Assembly: GCF_017811155.1 (NCBI RefSeq)
Contig: NZ_JACVCV010000024.1
Location: 1 to 55,177, forward strand
Source of the DNA: Lunatimonas salinarum
Lineage (GTDB): Bacteria > Bacteroidota > Bacteroidia > Cytophagales > Cyclobacteriaceae
Direction: 5' to 3'
Length of the DNA stretch: 55,177 nucleotides
In this document: piece after piece, positions 42,730-50,982 of the stretch
Position numbering within the stretch: the first letter of the stretch is position 1
Layout of the letters: each line of letters begins with the position of its first letter
Notes under the pieces: generated by a model
Seen by the model: only the letters and a program-made list of their open reading frames with translations
Told to the model about the DNA's origin: nothing
The model's database searches: none
Position numbers and translations under genes: made by a program

Positions 42730-44121
42730 ATGAACAACTTAAATCCAATCCGGTACGCAAGCGTTATAGCTCTGATCAGCTTAGCTTCCTGTAAAACAGG
42801 GGAGATGGCCATGCAGGGCGAAACGGATAACCTTTATTTTATGGCATCTGATGCAAAGATTGCCACAGAATATGCGGTTAAGAACAACACAGCGGATAAT
42901 TTCAGGAGTCTGGAACAGGCTCCGAGTGCAGACCTGCAATTGGAAAACTTTTCCAGCCGCAATGTAAATCCTGAATACATAGCTAAATACCAACGATCTA
43001 CACAGCCGGAAGAGGAAGGGTCTGTTTATTTTGACGACTCTCAGACCCAAAGCTTCGCCCCTCAGGCAGGCAATATTGATGCCTATGACAATTTCCGAGG
43101 AGGATCTAATAACATAACCAACAATTTCTTCGGAGGCCCAACGTTTGGAATGGGAATGGGAATGGGAATGTGGCCGATGGGCGGCATGGGTATGTGGCCG
43201 ATGGGTGGTTTCTACGATCCTTTCTGGGGTCCCGGATTTGGAGGCATGGGCATGTTCGACCCCTTTTGGGGTCCTGGTTTCGGTTTCCGACCTGGATTTA
43301 ACGTGGGATTTGGAATGGGATTCGGTAACCCGTGGATGCGAACCAGTCTTGCCTTCGGGAATCCGTGGATGATGCGTCCAGGATTCGGTTTCTATGACCC
43401 GTGGATGATGCGTGGCATGCTTCGCCCTGGATTCTATAATCCAATTATCGTGATACCTGGAGGGGAAGGTGCTGGACGGCAGATTGTAAGAGGTGCAAGG
43501 CCTTCTATGGGATCTTCACTGGCAAACGCCACCCCCAGAAGTAGGGCTACTGCACAGCCAGGGTCTACTCGCGCTAATGCACGGAGAGAGGCGATAGGCG
43601 CAGGACCCAATGCAAGACAAGCAACGTCAACCTCTAGTAGAAACAGCTTTAGCAGATCTCAAAATGATTATTATAGAAATCCATCTGCTTCTGCTACGCC
43701 AGCTAGAAGAAACGTAAGTTCTCCGGTAGTAACTCGACCCACTTCCTCTACTGCAACTCGAAGTAGTACGTATGGGGCGCCAAATAGTAGGGCAAATGTA
43801 AGTGCTCCTAGGACAACTGCACCAAGTAACTTCAACACCCGAAGTGTGAATTCCGGTACTAATAGGTCTGGATATACGTCCCCAACTCGATCTACATCGC
43901 CATCATACAACAGGTCTTCTGCGCCGAGCAGGAGCATGTCTTCACCTAACTACAATACTAGAAGTTCATCACCTACATATAACACCCAACGTTCTACTAT
44001 GCCTAGCCGAAGTAGTTACTCTGCACCATCCAGATCCACGTATAGTGCTCCAAGTAGTAGTGGTGGTGGCGGATTCTCCAGAGGCGGCGGTAGCGTCGGA
44101 GGAGGAAGAAGAGGGAATTAA
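42730..44121 (+). CDS. Low-complexity lipoprotein (GMGM/FW-rich then Ser-Arg-Thr-rich)
   Basis: A 463-residue lipoprotein (lipobox Cys21 after VIALISLAS). The mature part has three regions: an acidic-polar stretch (22-130), a Gly/Met/Phe/Trp/Pro-rich region (about 131-245) built from short repeats such as GMGM, WPMGG and DPFWGPGFG, and a Ser/Thr/Arg/Asn-rich tail (about 250-450) with recurring SRS, TRS, YNTRSS and SAPSRSTYSAP units, closing in GGGGFSRGGG and GGGRRGN. It looks intrinsically disordered and could be a sticky, surface-exposed, matrix-type protein, but there is no family match. The codon use in the tail (many AGT and CGA) differs from the body, which may only reflect the repeats. 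A terminator hairpin overlaps the stop codon. Confidence 0.75.
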   Translation: MNNLNPIRYASVIALISLASCKTGEMAMQGETDNLYFMASDAKIATEYAVKNNTADNFRSLEQAPSADLQLENFSSRNVNPEYIAKYQRSTQPEEEGSVYFDDSQTQSFAPQAGNIDAYDNFRGGSNNITNNFFGGPTFGMGMGMGMWPMGGMGMWPMGGFYDPFWGPGFGGMGMFDPFWGPGFGFRPGFNVGFGMGFGNPWMRTSLAFGNPWMMRPGFGFYDPWMMRGMLRPGFYNPIIVIPGGEGAGRQIVRGARPSMGSSLANATPRSRATAQPGSTRANARREAIGAGPNARQATSTSSRNSFSRSQNDYYRNPSASATPARRNVSSPVVTRPTSSTATRSSTYGAPNSRANVSAPRTTAPSNFNTRSVNSGTNRSGYTSPTRSTSPSYNRSSAPSRSMSSPNYNTRSSSPTYNTQRSTMPSRSSYSAPSRSTYSAPSSSGGGGFSRGGGSVGGGRRGN

Positions 44122-44138
44122 TTCCCTCTTTTTTTTTC
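44109..44138 (+). terminator. Terminator overlapping the lipoprotein stop codon
   Basis: AAGAGGGAATT / AATTCCCTCTT is a perfect 11-bp palindrome (44109-44130) followed by a T run to 44138; the TAA stop (44119-44121) lies in the stem centre. Confidence 0.85.
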
Positions 44139-44229
44139 CTACTATTTTTAAAAGGAATTTATCAAATTATCGACTGTTTTTTCCGTAAGGCATGTTATTT
44201 GTCTAATTATTTCCAATTAGCAACGCTTA

Positions 44230-45711
44230 ATGAACTCTATGAAATCAATAAAAAACTTATGGCCTCTTTTTGCGTTAGTTTCGTTACTGCCGTTCTGGGC
44301 TTCGGCCCAAAGTGGATACGTAGAAGATGCTTTGCGATTTAGCTTATATAATGCAACGGGTACAGCCAGGATAAGTGCTTTAGGAGGAACTCAGAATGCG
44401 TTAGGAGGCGACATCAGCAATATTCATGGAAATCCTGCCGGTTTGGGATTCTTTCAGCGATCAGAAGCGAACCTTTCCTTAGGATACATGGATTGGAATA
44501 CCACATCTACCTATGAAGGCCAGCCAATGAATCAAAACTCCACCAACTTCATGATTCCTAACATAGGAGCGGTATTCAGTCGTGCCAAAGCACCTTTAGA
44601 GGCTGGAGATTGGCGCGGAGGATCCTTTGGATTTAGCTACAACCGACAATCTAACTTCAGAACAAATTACGGGTATTCATCCAACCGCTTGGATCAGGAA
44701 TCAATTCTTGACTATTACCTGGATGTGTACAATGACACTGGAATCCCAGGAGGTGTGGGGGGACTTTTCTATGAAGCATTTCTCATCAATCCGGTTGGAG
44801 ATAACCAATTCGACTTTTCTCCCAATGCAACTACGAGCGTCACTCGGTCAGACGTGATAGAGAGCGAAGGAAATCTGAACCATATTAGTTTGTCCTACGG
44901 GGCCAATTATAAGAACAAGCTCTTCTTGGGGGCAAGTTTAGGTATTCTATCGGTAACCTACCGTAGGGTGCAGACCTACAACGAAGACTTTCTGGACCCA
45001 TCAAATATTAGCACCTTGTTTAGTTCGCTACAAGAAAACTTGTTTCAGGAGGGATCTGGAATTAATCTGGGCCTAGGGGTCATTTACAAGCCAGTGGATC
45101 AATTGAACATTGGATTGAATTTCAAATCACCCACATGGAGCAATATAAATGAGGAATACGGAGCGGACATTTTCGCGGATTTCAACCCCCCCTACGAAGA
45201 CCCTGAGTTCGGTAGCATTGCGGAATCAGACGCCGAAACCGATTTATTCGTTAGCAACTACGGGCTTAGAACCCCTCTCCAATTAGGATCAGGCCTTACC
45301 TACTTCTTTGGCAAAAAGGGATTTCTTACTGCAGATGTGGATTACGTAGACTATAGCATGGCAAATCTTCGCTCCAACGCATTCAATACAGGGGAGGACA
45401 ACCGTGAAATCCGACAACTTTACGGACAAACAATCAATTATAGATTCGGCGGGGAAGCTCGATTGGATGTGCTTAGAATACGGGCCGGCTATGCATTTTA
45501 TGGAGATCCCTTTCAAAACCCACTAGGCACCGATAGAAGCATAACACAGTTTTCAGGGGGAATAGGCGTAAGAATGCCAAGCTACAGCATAGACTTGAGT
45601 GTTGTTAGCAGCCAATTTACCAGCTACCATGTCTCTTATCCGGGGTCTCCTATGGCAACCATCGATAATCAGAGGCTGATGGGAACGCTATCTATTGGTT
45701 TCAATTTTTAA
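44230..45711 (+). CDS. OmpP1/FadL-like outer-membrane barrel protein
   Basis: A 493-residue outer-membrane protein. The signal peptide (LWPLFALVSLLPFWASAQ) is followed by an N-terminal hatch-like region with the conserved ARISALGGTQNALGGDIS and GNPAGLGFFQRSE motifs, and then a barrel with alternating aromatic strands to the C-terminal GTLSIGFNF, whose terminal Phe fits BAM insertion. This is the architecture of OmpP1/FadL-type transporters for hydrophobic compounds; substrate unknown. Its last 24 bases overlap the 3' end of convergent aroK. Confidence 0.82.
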   Translation: MNSMKSIKNLWPLFALVSLLPFWASAQSGYVEDALRFSLYNATGTARISALGGTQNALGGDISNIHGNPAGLGFFQRSEANLSLGYMDWNTTSTYEGQPMNQNSTNFMIPNIGAVFSRAKAPLEAGDWRGGSFGFSYNRQSNFRTNYGYSSNRLDQESILDYYLDVYNDTGIPGGVGGLFYEAFLINPVGDNQFDFSPNATTSVTRSDVIESEGNLNHISLSYGANYKNKLFLGASLGILSVTYRRVQTYNEDFLDPSNISTLFSSLQENLFQEGSGINLGLGVIYKPVDQLNIGLNFKSPTWSNINEEYGADIFADFNPPYEDPEFGSIAESDAETDLFVSNYGLRTPLQLGSGLTYFFGKKGFLTADVDYVDYSMANLRSNAFNTGEDNREIRQLYGQTINYRFGGEARLDVLRIRAGYAFYGDPFQNPLGTDRSITQFSGGIGVRMPSYSIDLSVVSSQFTSYHVSYPGSPMATIDNQRLMGTLSIGFNF

Positions 45712-46230
45712 GAAGCCAAGCCATTCGGACACCAACTGCTCAGCGGTCAATTCATTTCCGCTGAGCTTTATTTTTGCCATTTCATAAAATGGCCTCCTCA
45801 GCGCATGCATTTCAAGTACCTTTTGGGTAACCTGATGGGTACTGAGACCCGCAAAAAGTGGCCTTTTGCTCACTTGCCCCCCTACCAATCGGGCTACTAA
45901 CTCGCTAATGGAAACATCAAGGTAAGCAGATATGGCATGTGCATTTATCAAGTCCATATTGGAATTAAAACAAGGCGCTCCACCTCCTGTAGACAACACG
46001 AATGAATCTGCGCTATTTAACAATCGGGTCAATACCTTAGTCTCTACGTCTCTAAAATAGCCTTCTCCATTTGACGCAAAAATCTCTGGAATTTTACGCC
46101 CTTCTTGAACTTCTATTTCATGGTCTAAGTCAAAAAATGCAAACTGCAATAAGCGAGCAGCCCGCTTGCCCAGCGTAGTTTTGCCACTGCCTGGCATGCC
46201 TACCAAGACCAACTTTTGATCGGCTTTCAT
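45688..46230 (-). CDS. aroK: Shikimate kinase
   Basis: Phosphorylates shikimate at the 3-OH, step five of the common aromatic amino acid pathway. A 180-residue P-loop kinase with Walker A GMPGSGKTTLG (about 12-22), substrate motif DLDHEIE (about 36-42), FRDVETKVL, and STGGGAP. It overlaps the DoxX gene by four bases and runs convergently into the barrel gene, overlapping it by 24 bases. Confidence 0.94.
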   Translation of the reverse strand: MKADQKLVLVGMPGSGKTTLGKRAARLLQFAFFDLDHEIEVQEGRKIPEIFASNGEGYFRDVETKVLTRLLNSADSFVLSTGGGAPCFNSNMDLINAHAISAYLDVSISELVARLVGGQVSKRPLFAGLSTHQVTQKVLEMHALRRPFYEMAKIKLSGNELTAEQLVSEWLGFLKIETNR

Positions 46231-47327
46231 CTGGAGAGTAACCTGTTTACCTCACCTATATTCGGCGTATTATTATGGTGGTATTTAGCCATTACAGTGC
46301 CATCGTTCAAAACCACCAATCCTGGATTCGCCCTTATTATCGTCTTGACGACCGTCGCATCTGCCAAGTAGTACCCAATATTCCAGCTCATATCCCGAAT
46401 CAATTGCTGTACCTCTTCCTCAGATGAGGCGCATAGAAATTTTACATCAAGCCCACCACCCAATGCATCCTGAATTAATTTAGAAATTTCATCAAGGTTA
46501 GCTGACGACATTTTTTGCAGGTTACTGACCAAAATGAGCAACTTTTGCCCCTGTAGTATTTCTTCGGTAAAATCACCCTCCTCGTTCCAAACGGCGAAAT
46601 CCGTTATCTTGGGTAATGCCTCCGGATTCTTTAAGTTCATCTCTATAAACTCATACTCATCACCAGAAGGGTATTGATCTAACGTTACGGTTTTGTCACC
46701 TAACTTCATCACATAGGCATATTCCAGCGGGGCCGAAGGCTGCATAGCCTCCGAGATGTTTACTCCTGCCTTAAATGCTCTAAAATCTATAAAAGGCAGG
46801 TTTCGAATAGCTGTAATAGACAGCGCTAGGCTGGCCAAAGAAGATGCTGTGACAGACACCATCGCCCAAGTAGCCAAGTTTGATACAAGGCTATTCCGAA
46901 ATAGAAACAGAATACCTATAAAAACCAGCAGGATAATATCCTTGTAAAAGGACTCCCAAGGGGTAAGCTTTATGGCATCTCCAAAACAACCGCAATCCGT
47001 AACCTTGTTGAAGTAGGCAGAGTAGAAAGTCAAGAAAGTAAAGAAAAGGATCATCGCCAACAAAAGGTATACTGCCGTCTTTATCCTCCAGCCTACCAAT
47101 ACCATCACGCCTAGTACCACCTCGGCTACTACAAGAAATACAGCCAAGGGGAGTGCGACTCCCTTCAGTGCGTCAAAAAACGGCGCAATATCATAGGAAA
47201 AAACATCAAAGTATTCCTCCAGCTTAATGGCCGTACCAACGGGATCATTGACTTTTATCAATCCGGAAAAAATAAAAAGCCCACCTACAATCGCTCGAAT
47301 AGCCCCTAATATTAGCTGCTTACCCAT
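46227..47327 (-). CDS. DoxX-type membrane protein with C-terminal thioredoxin-like domain (BT_3928-like)
   Basis: A 366-residue protein. Residues about 1-165 form a four-helix DoxX/MauE-type membrane domain with GLFIFSGLIKVNDPVGTAIKLEEYF shortened here to its core SGLIKVNDPVG and the FTFLTFYSAYF region including DCGCFGDAIKLTPWESF. The rest (about 190-366) looks like a thioredoxin-fold or periplasmic domain (ILVSNLQKM ... SWNIGYYLADATVVKTIIRANPG ... VLNDGTVMAKYHHNN), without a clear CxxC. Such BT_3928 family proteins are common in the phylum; a role in thiol or quinone redox is inferred. It overlaps aroK and DUF1599 by four and eight bases, so the three form one operon. Confidence 0.82.
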   Translation of the reverse strand: MGKQLILGAIRAIVGGLFIFSGLIKVNDPVGTAIKLEEYFDVFSYDIAPFFDALKGVALPLAVFLVVAEVVLGVMVLVGWRIKTAVYLLLAMILFFTFLTFYSAYFNKVTDCGCFGDAIKLTPWESFYKDIILLVFIGILFLFRNSLVSNLATWAMVSVTASSLASLALSITAIRNLPFIDFRAFKAGVNISEAMQPSAPLEYAYVMKLGDKTVTLDQYPSGDEYEFIEMNLKNPEALPKITDFAVWNEEGDFTEEILQGQKLLILVSNLQKMSSANLDEISKLIQDALGGGLDVKFLCASSEEEVQQLIRDMSWNIGYYLADATVVKTIIRANPGLVVLNDGTVMAKYHHNNTPNIGEVNRLLSR

Positions 47328-47868
47328 TTTGCTCCTTTAATTTGATCATACAAAACACGGAATAATTGAGGATATCTTGAAAATTCGCCTGTATGCCCTC
47401 AGACACCAAGGTTTTCCCTTGGTTATCCTCTATCTGCTTGATTCTATACAGCTTCATCAGGATAATATCTGTGATAGAAGAAATCCTCATCATCCGCCAA
47501 GCCTCACCATAGTCGTGATTTTTGTTTTCCAACAACTTCCTAGTTTCCTCTACCCAATAGTCATACTTTGGTTCCAAGTCCACATAGGATATATCCAAAG
47601 GAGCCGTTTCACTAATTTCAGACTGAATCAGCGCAATCAAGCAGTAATTAATAATGCCGATAAACTCATCTCGCACGGGTTCATTAACCATTTGTATCCC
47701 TTTTTCCTGAATAGAGCGAATCCTTTGAGCTTTGATAAACACCTGATCTGTAATGGAAGGAAGCCTCAAGATCCTCCAAGCTGTCCCATAATCAAGGGTC
47801 TTCTTCTTAAAAAGTTCTTTACAAAGTTCAATTACTTCTTTATATTCGCTCAGGGTTTGTGTATTCAA
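47320..47868 (-). CDS. DUF1599 protein
   Basis: A 182-residue protein with two repeats of the DUF1599 unit. The YGxAWRxxRxxSITD motif occurs at about 28-37 (DYGTAWRILRLPSITDQ) and again at about 118-131 (DYGEAWRMMRISSITDI), each followed by KAQRIR or KLYRIK. The repeats are obvious by eye and suggest internal duplication. The function is unknown, but DUF1599 was proposed as a nucleotide-modification domain (nucleotide modification associated domain 1 type). The gene is divergent from folP, with only 15 bases between the two starts, and overlaps the DoxX gene by eight. Confidence 0.88.
   Translation of the reverse strand: MNTQTLSEYKEVIELCKELFKKKTLDYGTAWRILRLPSITDQVFIKAQRIRSIQEKGIQMVNEPVRDEFIGIINYCLIALIQSEISETAPLDISYVDLEPKYDYWVEETRKLLENKNHDYGEAWRMMRISSITDIILMKLYRIKQIEDNQGKTLVSEGIQANFQDILNYSVFCMIKLKEQNG
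47841..47848 (+). promoter_or_regulatory. Putative -7 box for folP-cdaA inside the DUF1599 gene
   Basis: TATATTCG, the same near-consensus box as at 18360 and 42631, lies 36 bases before the folP ATG. The gap between the divergent starts is 15 bases, so the folP promoter must lie within the DUF1599 coding region. Confidence 0.35.
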
Positions 47869-47883
47869 AGCGTTTGCGAGTTA

Positions 47884-48768
47884 ATGGTAAGAAATCATCC
47901 AAATAAAATTAAGAACGAAGATACTCTATTTCCCCTGAAAAAAACACTCCAAGTCAAAGGAAAGCTCTACCGTTTGGATGAACCTTGGGTGATGGGAATC
48001 ATCAATACCACACCCGATTCATTCTACGGACCAAGCAGGGTATCCGTAGACCAAGGGCAGGTTATTGAGCGGGCTATTCAAATGGTCGCAGAGGGAGCGA
48101 GCATTTTGGATATAGGAGGATACAGTAGCCGACCTCATGCTGCGCATATTTCCGAACAAGAAGAACTAAATCGGGTGATTTCCGTTATTGATACTATCCG
48201 AAAGGCGCTACCAGAAATTTTGATTTCCATTGACACTTTTAGGCATAAAGTAGCAAGGGAGGCGGTTTTAGCAGGCGCAGACATGGTTAATGACATCTCT
48301 GGCGGTGAGCTAGACAAAAAGATGATACCTGAGATTGGAAAAATGGGTGTGCCGTACATCTGTATGCATATGAAGGGTACCCCAGACACCATGCAGCAAC
48401 TTACCGACTACGAAAACTTGGAGAATGATATCATGTTTTATTTTTCCAATAAGTTGGCGCAATGTAAAAATGCTGGCATAAAAGATGTTATATTAGACCT
48501 AGGGTTTGGTTTTGCCAAAACCATTGATCAAAATTACCATTTAGTGCATTCTCTGGATTATTTCAGCACGCTGCCAGTGTTGATTTTGGGGGGAGTTTCC
48601 AGAAAATCGATGGTATACAAACTTTTGAATTGTACTCCAGCAGAAGCGTTAAATGGTACTACCGCATTACACATGGCATTGCTAATAGGCGGTGTACATA
48701 TACTACGGGTACACGATGTAAAACAGGCAACAGAAACAATCACTATATATAAACAGCTTTACACTTGA
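47884..48768 (+). CDS. folP: Dihydropteroate synthase
   Basis: Joins 6-hydroxymethyl-dihydropterin pyrophosphate and para-aminobenzoate to dihydropteroate in folate synthesis; the sulfonamide target. A 294-residue TIM barrel with MGIINTTPDSFYG (about 42-54), the loop EGASILDIGGYSSRP, ISIDTFR, NDISGG, HMKGTP, DLGFGFAKT and the closing HILRVHDV. A short 28-residue basic N-terminal extension precedes the barrel. A longer reading frame upstream lies in the antisense strand of DUF1599 and is a frame artefact. It is followed by cdaA with a TTGA overlap. Confidence 0.95.
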   Translation: MVRNHPNKIKNEDTLFPLKKTLQVKGKLYRLDEPWVMGIINTTPDSFYGPSRVSVDQGQVIERAIQMVAEGASILDIGGYSSRPHAAHISEQEELNRVISVIDTIRKALPEILISIDTFRHKVAREAVLAGADMVNDISGGELDKKMIPEIGKMGVPYICMHMKGTPDTMQQLTDYENLENDIMFYFSNKLAQCKNAGIKDVILDLGFGFAKTIDQNYHLVHSLDYFSTLPVLILGGVSRKSMVYKLLNCTPAEALNGTTALHMALLIGGVHILRVHDVKQATETITIYKQLYT

Positions 48769-49631
48769 TCCTGCTATTTAAAATCGGCTTTTTAGATGTT
48801 TCCATCGTAAACCTTGTAGACATTGCCCTGGTCAGTGTTCTCATATACCAAGTATACAAGTTGATGAGGGGATCCGTAGCCATTAAGATTTTTTTAGGCT
48901 TCCTCTCCATTTACCTGATGTATTTGGTGGTGAGTGCCGCGAAGATGGAACTTTTGACCATTATCCTTGGACAATTTATGGGCGTAGGGGTATTGGCGGC
49001 CATCATCTTATTCCAACAGGAAATACGTAAATTTCTATTGATCGTAGGGAAATCATCCATTTTTTCCAACGAAAACGTCTTACAGGAGCTTTTCTTCTGG
49101 AAAAAGAGGGAAAGCAGCGCATTTAATGTAACACCGATAATCGAAGCCTGCAAGTCACTCTCGGGTAGCAGCACTGGTGCGCTTATCGTGCTCTCAAGTA
49201 ATTCGGAGCTTAAATTCTATGCCGAAAGCGGAGATTTGATTGATGGAATCGTATCCAAAAGGCTGTTAATATCCATTTTCAACAAGTTCAGCCCCCTGCA
49301 CGATGGCGGTGTGATTATCCACAACGGACGTGTGAAGGCCGCCCGTTGTATCCTGCCGGTGACCGAACGGGATGTACCAGCGCAGTTTGGACTTCGTCAC
49401 CGCGCGGCTATCGGCATGTCCGAAGCCACCGACACCTTAGTCTTGGTCGTGTCGGAGGAAACAGGCCAGGTCTCCCTTGCCAAGAGCGGAAAAATACTAC
49501 ATAACCTCTCCTTTCAGGAAGTAAGAGAGATGATCAATGCGTATTTAACTGGGGAAAATATTGAGGAAAAATTTATTGAGGTCAGTATTTTTGAAAGGGC
49601 GAGCCCCAAGAGGAAAATCACCGAATTATAG
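48765..49631 (+). CDS. cdaA: Diadenylate cyclase CdaA
   Basis: Makes the second messenger c-di-AMP from two ATP, controlling potassium and osmotic balance. A 288-residue CdaA: about three N-terminal transmembrane helices (about 10-85) and a DAC (DisA_N) domain with the nucleotide motif LHDGGVIIHNGRV (DGG at 180-182; DGA in Bacillus CdaA) and RHRAA (211-215). The start is TTG at 48765, overlapping the folP TGA (TTGA); no other start gives the full membrane helices. The folP-cdaA pairing is common in Bacteroidota. No cdaR or glmM gene follows. Confidence 0.92.
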   Translation: MILLFKIGFLDVSIVNLVDIALVSVLIYQVYKLMRGSVAIKIFLGFLSIYLMYLVVSAAKMELLTIILGQFMGVGVLAAIILFQQEIRKFLLIVGKSSIFSNENVLQELFFWKKRESSAFNVTPIIEACKSLSGSSTGALIVLSSNSELKFYAESGDLIDGIVSKRLLISIFNKFSPLHDGGVIIHNGRVKAARCILPVTERDVPAQFGLRHRAAIGMSEATDTLVLVVSEETGQVSLAKSGKILHNLSFQEVREMINAYLTGENIEEKFIEVSIFERASPKRKITEL

Positions 49632-49649
49632 GAAACTTGCCTCTGGGGA

Positions 49650-50846
49650 CTACGAAATAACACCGAGCTCTTTACCCACCTCTGTAAAAGCCCTAATTGC
49701 CTTGTCTAAATGCTCTTTATCATGGGCCGCGGAAAGCTGTACCCGAATGCGAGCCTGTCCTTTCGGTACTACCGGATAATAAAATCCGATGACATAAATA
49801 CCTCTTTCCAACAAGCGCTGTGCCATTTGCTGAGAAAGAGCAGCATCATACAGCATAATCGGGACAATTGGATGGAAACCGGGTTTGATATCAAAACCCG
49901 CCTCCGTCATTTTCTCCCGAAAGTACTGCGTATTCCTTTCCAGTTTATCCCGTAATTCGGTGGATGAGGCCAACAGGTCGAACACGGCAATAGAAGCTCC
50001 TACTATGGCAGGAGCCAGCGTATTTGAAAAAAGATATGGCCGGGAACGCTGTCTTAAAACCTCAATGATCTCCTTTCTGCCAGAAGTAAAGCCTCCTGAC
50101 GCTCCGCCCAGTGCCTTTCCGAGTGTACCCGTAATGATATCCATCCTACCCATCACTCCCTTCAGTTCATGAACCCCTCTGCCGGTTTTTCCGACAAACC
50201 CACTGGAATGACACTCATCCGACATCACCAATGCTCCATATTTCTCACCCAATTCTACGATCCGGTCTAATTGCGCAATGGTGCCATCCATGGAGAAAAC
50301 ACCATCTGTCACAATCACTTTTTGCTTCGCCCCCTTGGCCTCTGCCTGCTGAAGCTGTCGCTCCAAATCATCCATGTTATTGTGCTCGTATCGAACCCTC
50401 ATGGCCTTACACAGCCGTACACCATCAATGATAGAGGCATGGTTCAAGGCATCTGAGATTATCGCGTCTTCAGGCCCTAATAGCGGCTCAAATACCCCAC
50501 CATTGGCATCAAATGCAGCTGCATACAAAATCGTATCCTCGGTACCCAAAAATTCAGCTATCTTCCGCTCCAACTCCTTGTGGATATCCTGTGTTCCACA
50601 GATAAAACGTACAGACGAAAGTCCAAACCCATGCGAATCAATGGCTCGCTTAGCGGCTTCAATTACTTTTGGATGACTGGAAAGCCCCAAGTAATTGTTT
50701 GCACAAAAATTAAGGACTTTCTTCCCTCCTTCTACTGTAATCTCTGCTCCCTGCGGAGACTCTATTACCCGTTCACGCTTATATAATCCTGCCGCTTGAA
50801 TATTCTCCAACTCTTGAATCAAGTAAGGCTTTATGCTATCATACAT
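49650..50846 (-). CDS. kbl: Glycine C-acetyltransferase (2-amino-3-ketobutyrate CoA ligase)
   Basis: A 398-residue PLP enzyme of the alpha-oxoamine synthase family. It splits 2-amino-3-ketobutyrate with CoA to glycine and acetyl-CoA, second step of threonine breakdown. Motifs: [13 protein letters not shown] (about 48-60), [17 protein letters not shown] (about 205-221) and the PLP lysine in [13 protein letters not shown] (about 239-251). A divergent tdh gene, which makes its substrate, starts 137 bases away, so the pair fits threonine catabolism better than biotin or sphingolipid synthesis. Confidence 0.94.
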   Translation of the reverse strand: MYDSIKPYLIQELENIQAAGLYKRERVIESPQGAEITVEGGKKVLNFCANNYLGLSSHPKVIEAAKRAIDSHGFGLSSVRFICGTQDIHKELERKIAEFLGTEDTILYAAAFDANGGVFEPLLGPEDAIISDALNHASIIDGVRLCKAMRVRYEHNNMDDLERQLQQAEAKGAKQKVIVTDGVFSMDGTIAQLDRIVELGEKYGALVMSDECHSSGFVGKTGRGVHELKGVMGRMDIITGTLGKALGGASGGFTSGRKEIIEVLRQRSRPYLFSNTLAPAIVGASIAVFDLLASSTELRDKLERNTQYFREKMTEAGFDIKPGFHPIVPIMLYDAALSQQMAQRLLERGIYVIGFYYPVVPKGQARIRVQLSAAHDKEHLDKAIRAFTEVGKELGVIS

Positions 50847-50900
50847 GGCAATTTTTCGTTTGATTGAAGGTAACTAATGTTTATGAACCAATACTTTTAG

Positions 50901-50908
50901 TACATTTG
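50901..50908 (+). promoter_or_regulatory. Putative -7 box for tdh
   Basis: TACATTTG, an exact TAnnTTTG match in the kbl-tdh divergent spacer, 75 bases before the tdh ATG, with a TTT rather than TTG about 18 bases upstream. Confidence 0.4.
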
Positions 50909-50982
50909 TCAAGCACAAAAACCAAAGATACTAATTAAAGCTACACCAAACCGATTACCAAACCATATAAAAGAATGTTTTT

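Noticed and set aside
43140-43400. Repeated short DNA units that could suggest a CRISPR or satellite
   Set aside because: The repeats keep the reading frame of the lipoprotein and are irregular in length; there are no uniform repeats with unique spacers.
47377-47883. N-terminal extension of folP
   Set aside because: This part is antisense to DUF1599 and reads as shadow sequence. Dihydropteroate synthase homology begins after the ATG at 47884.
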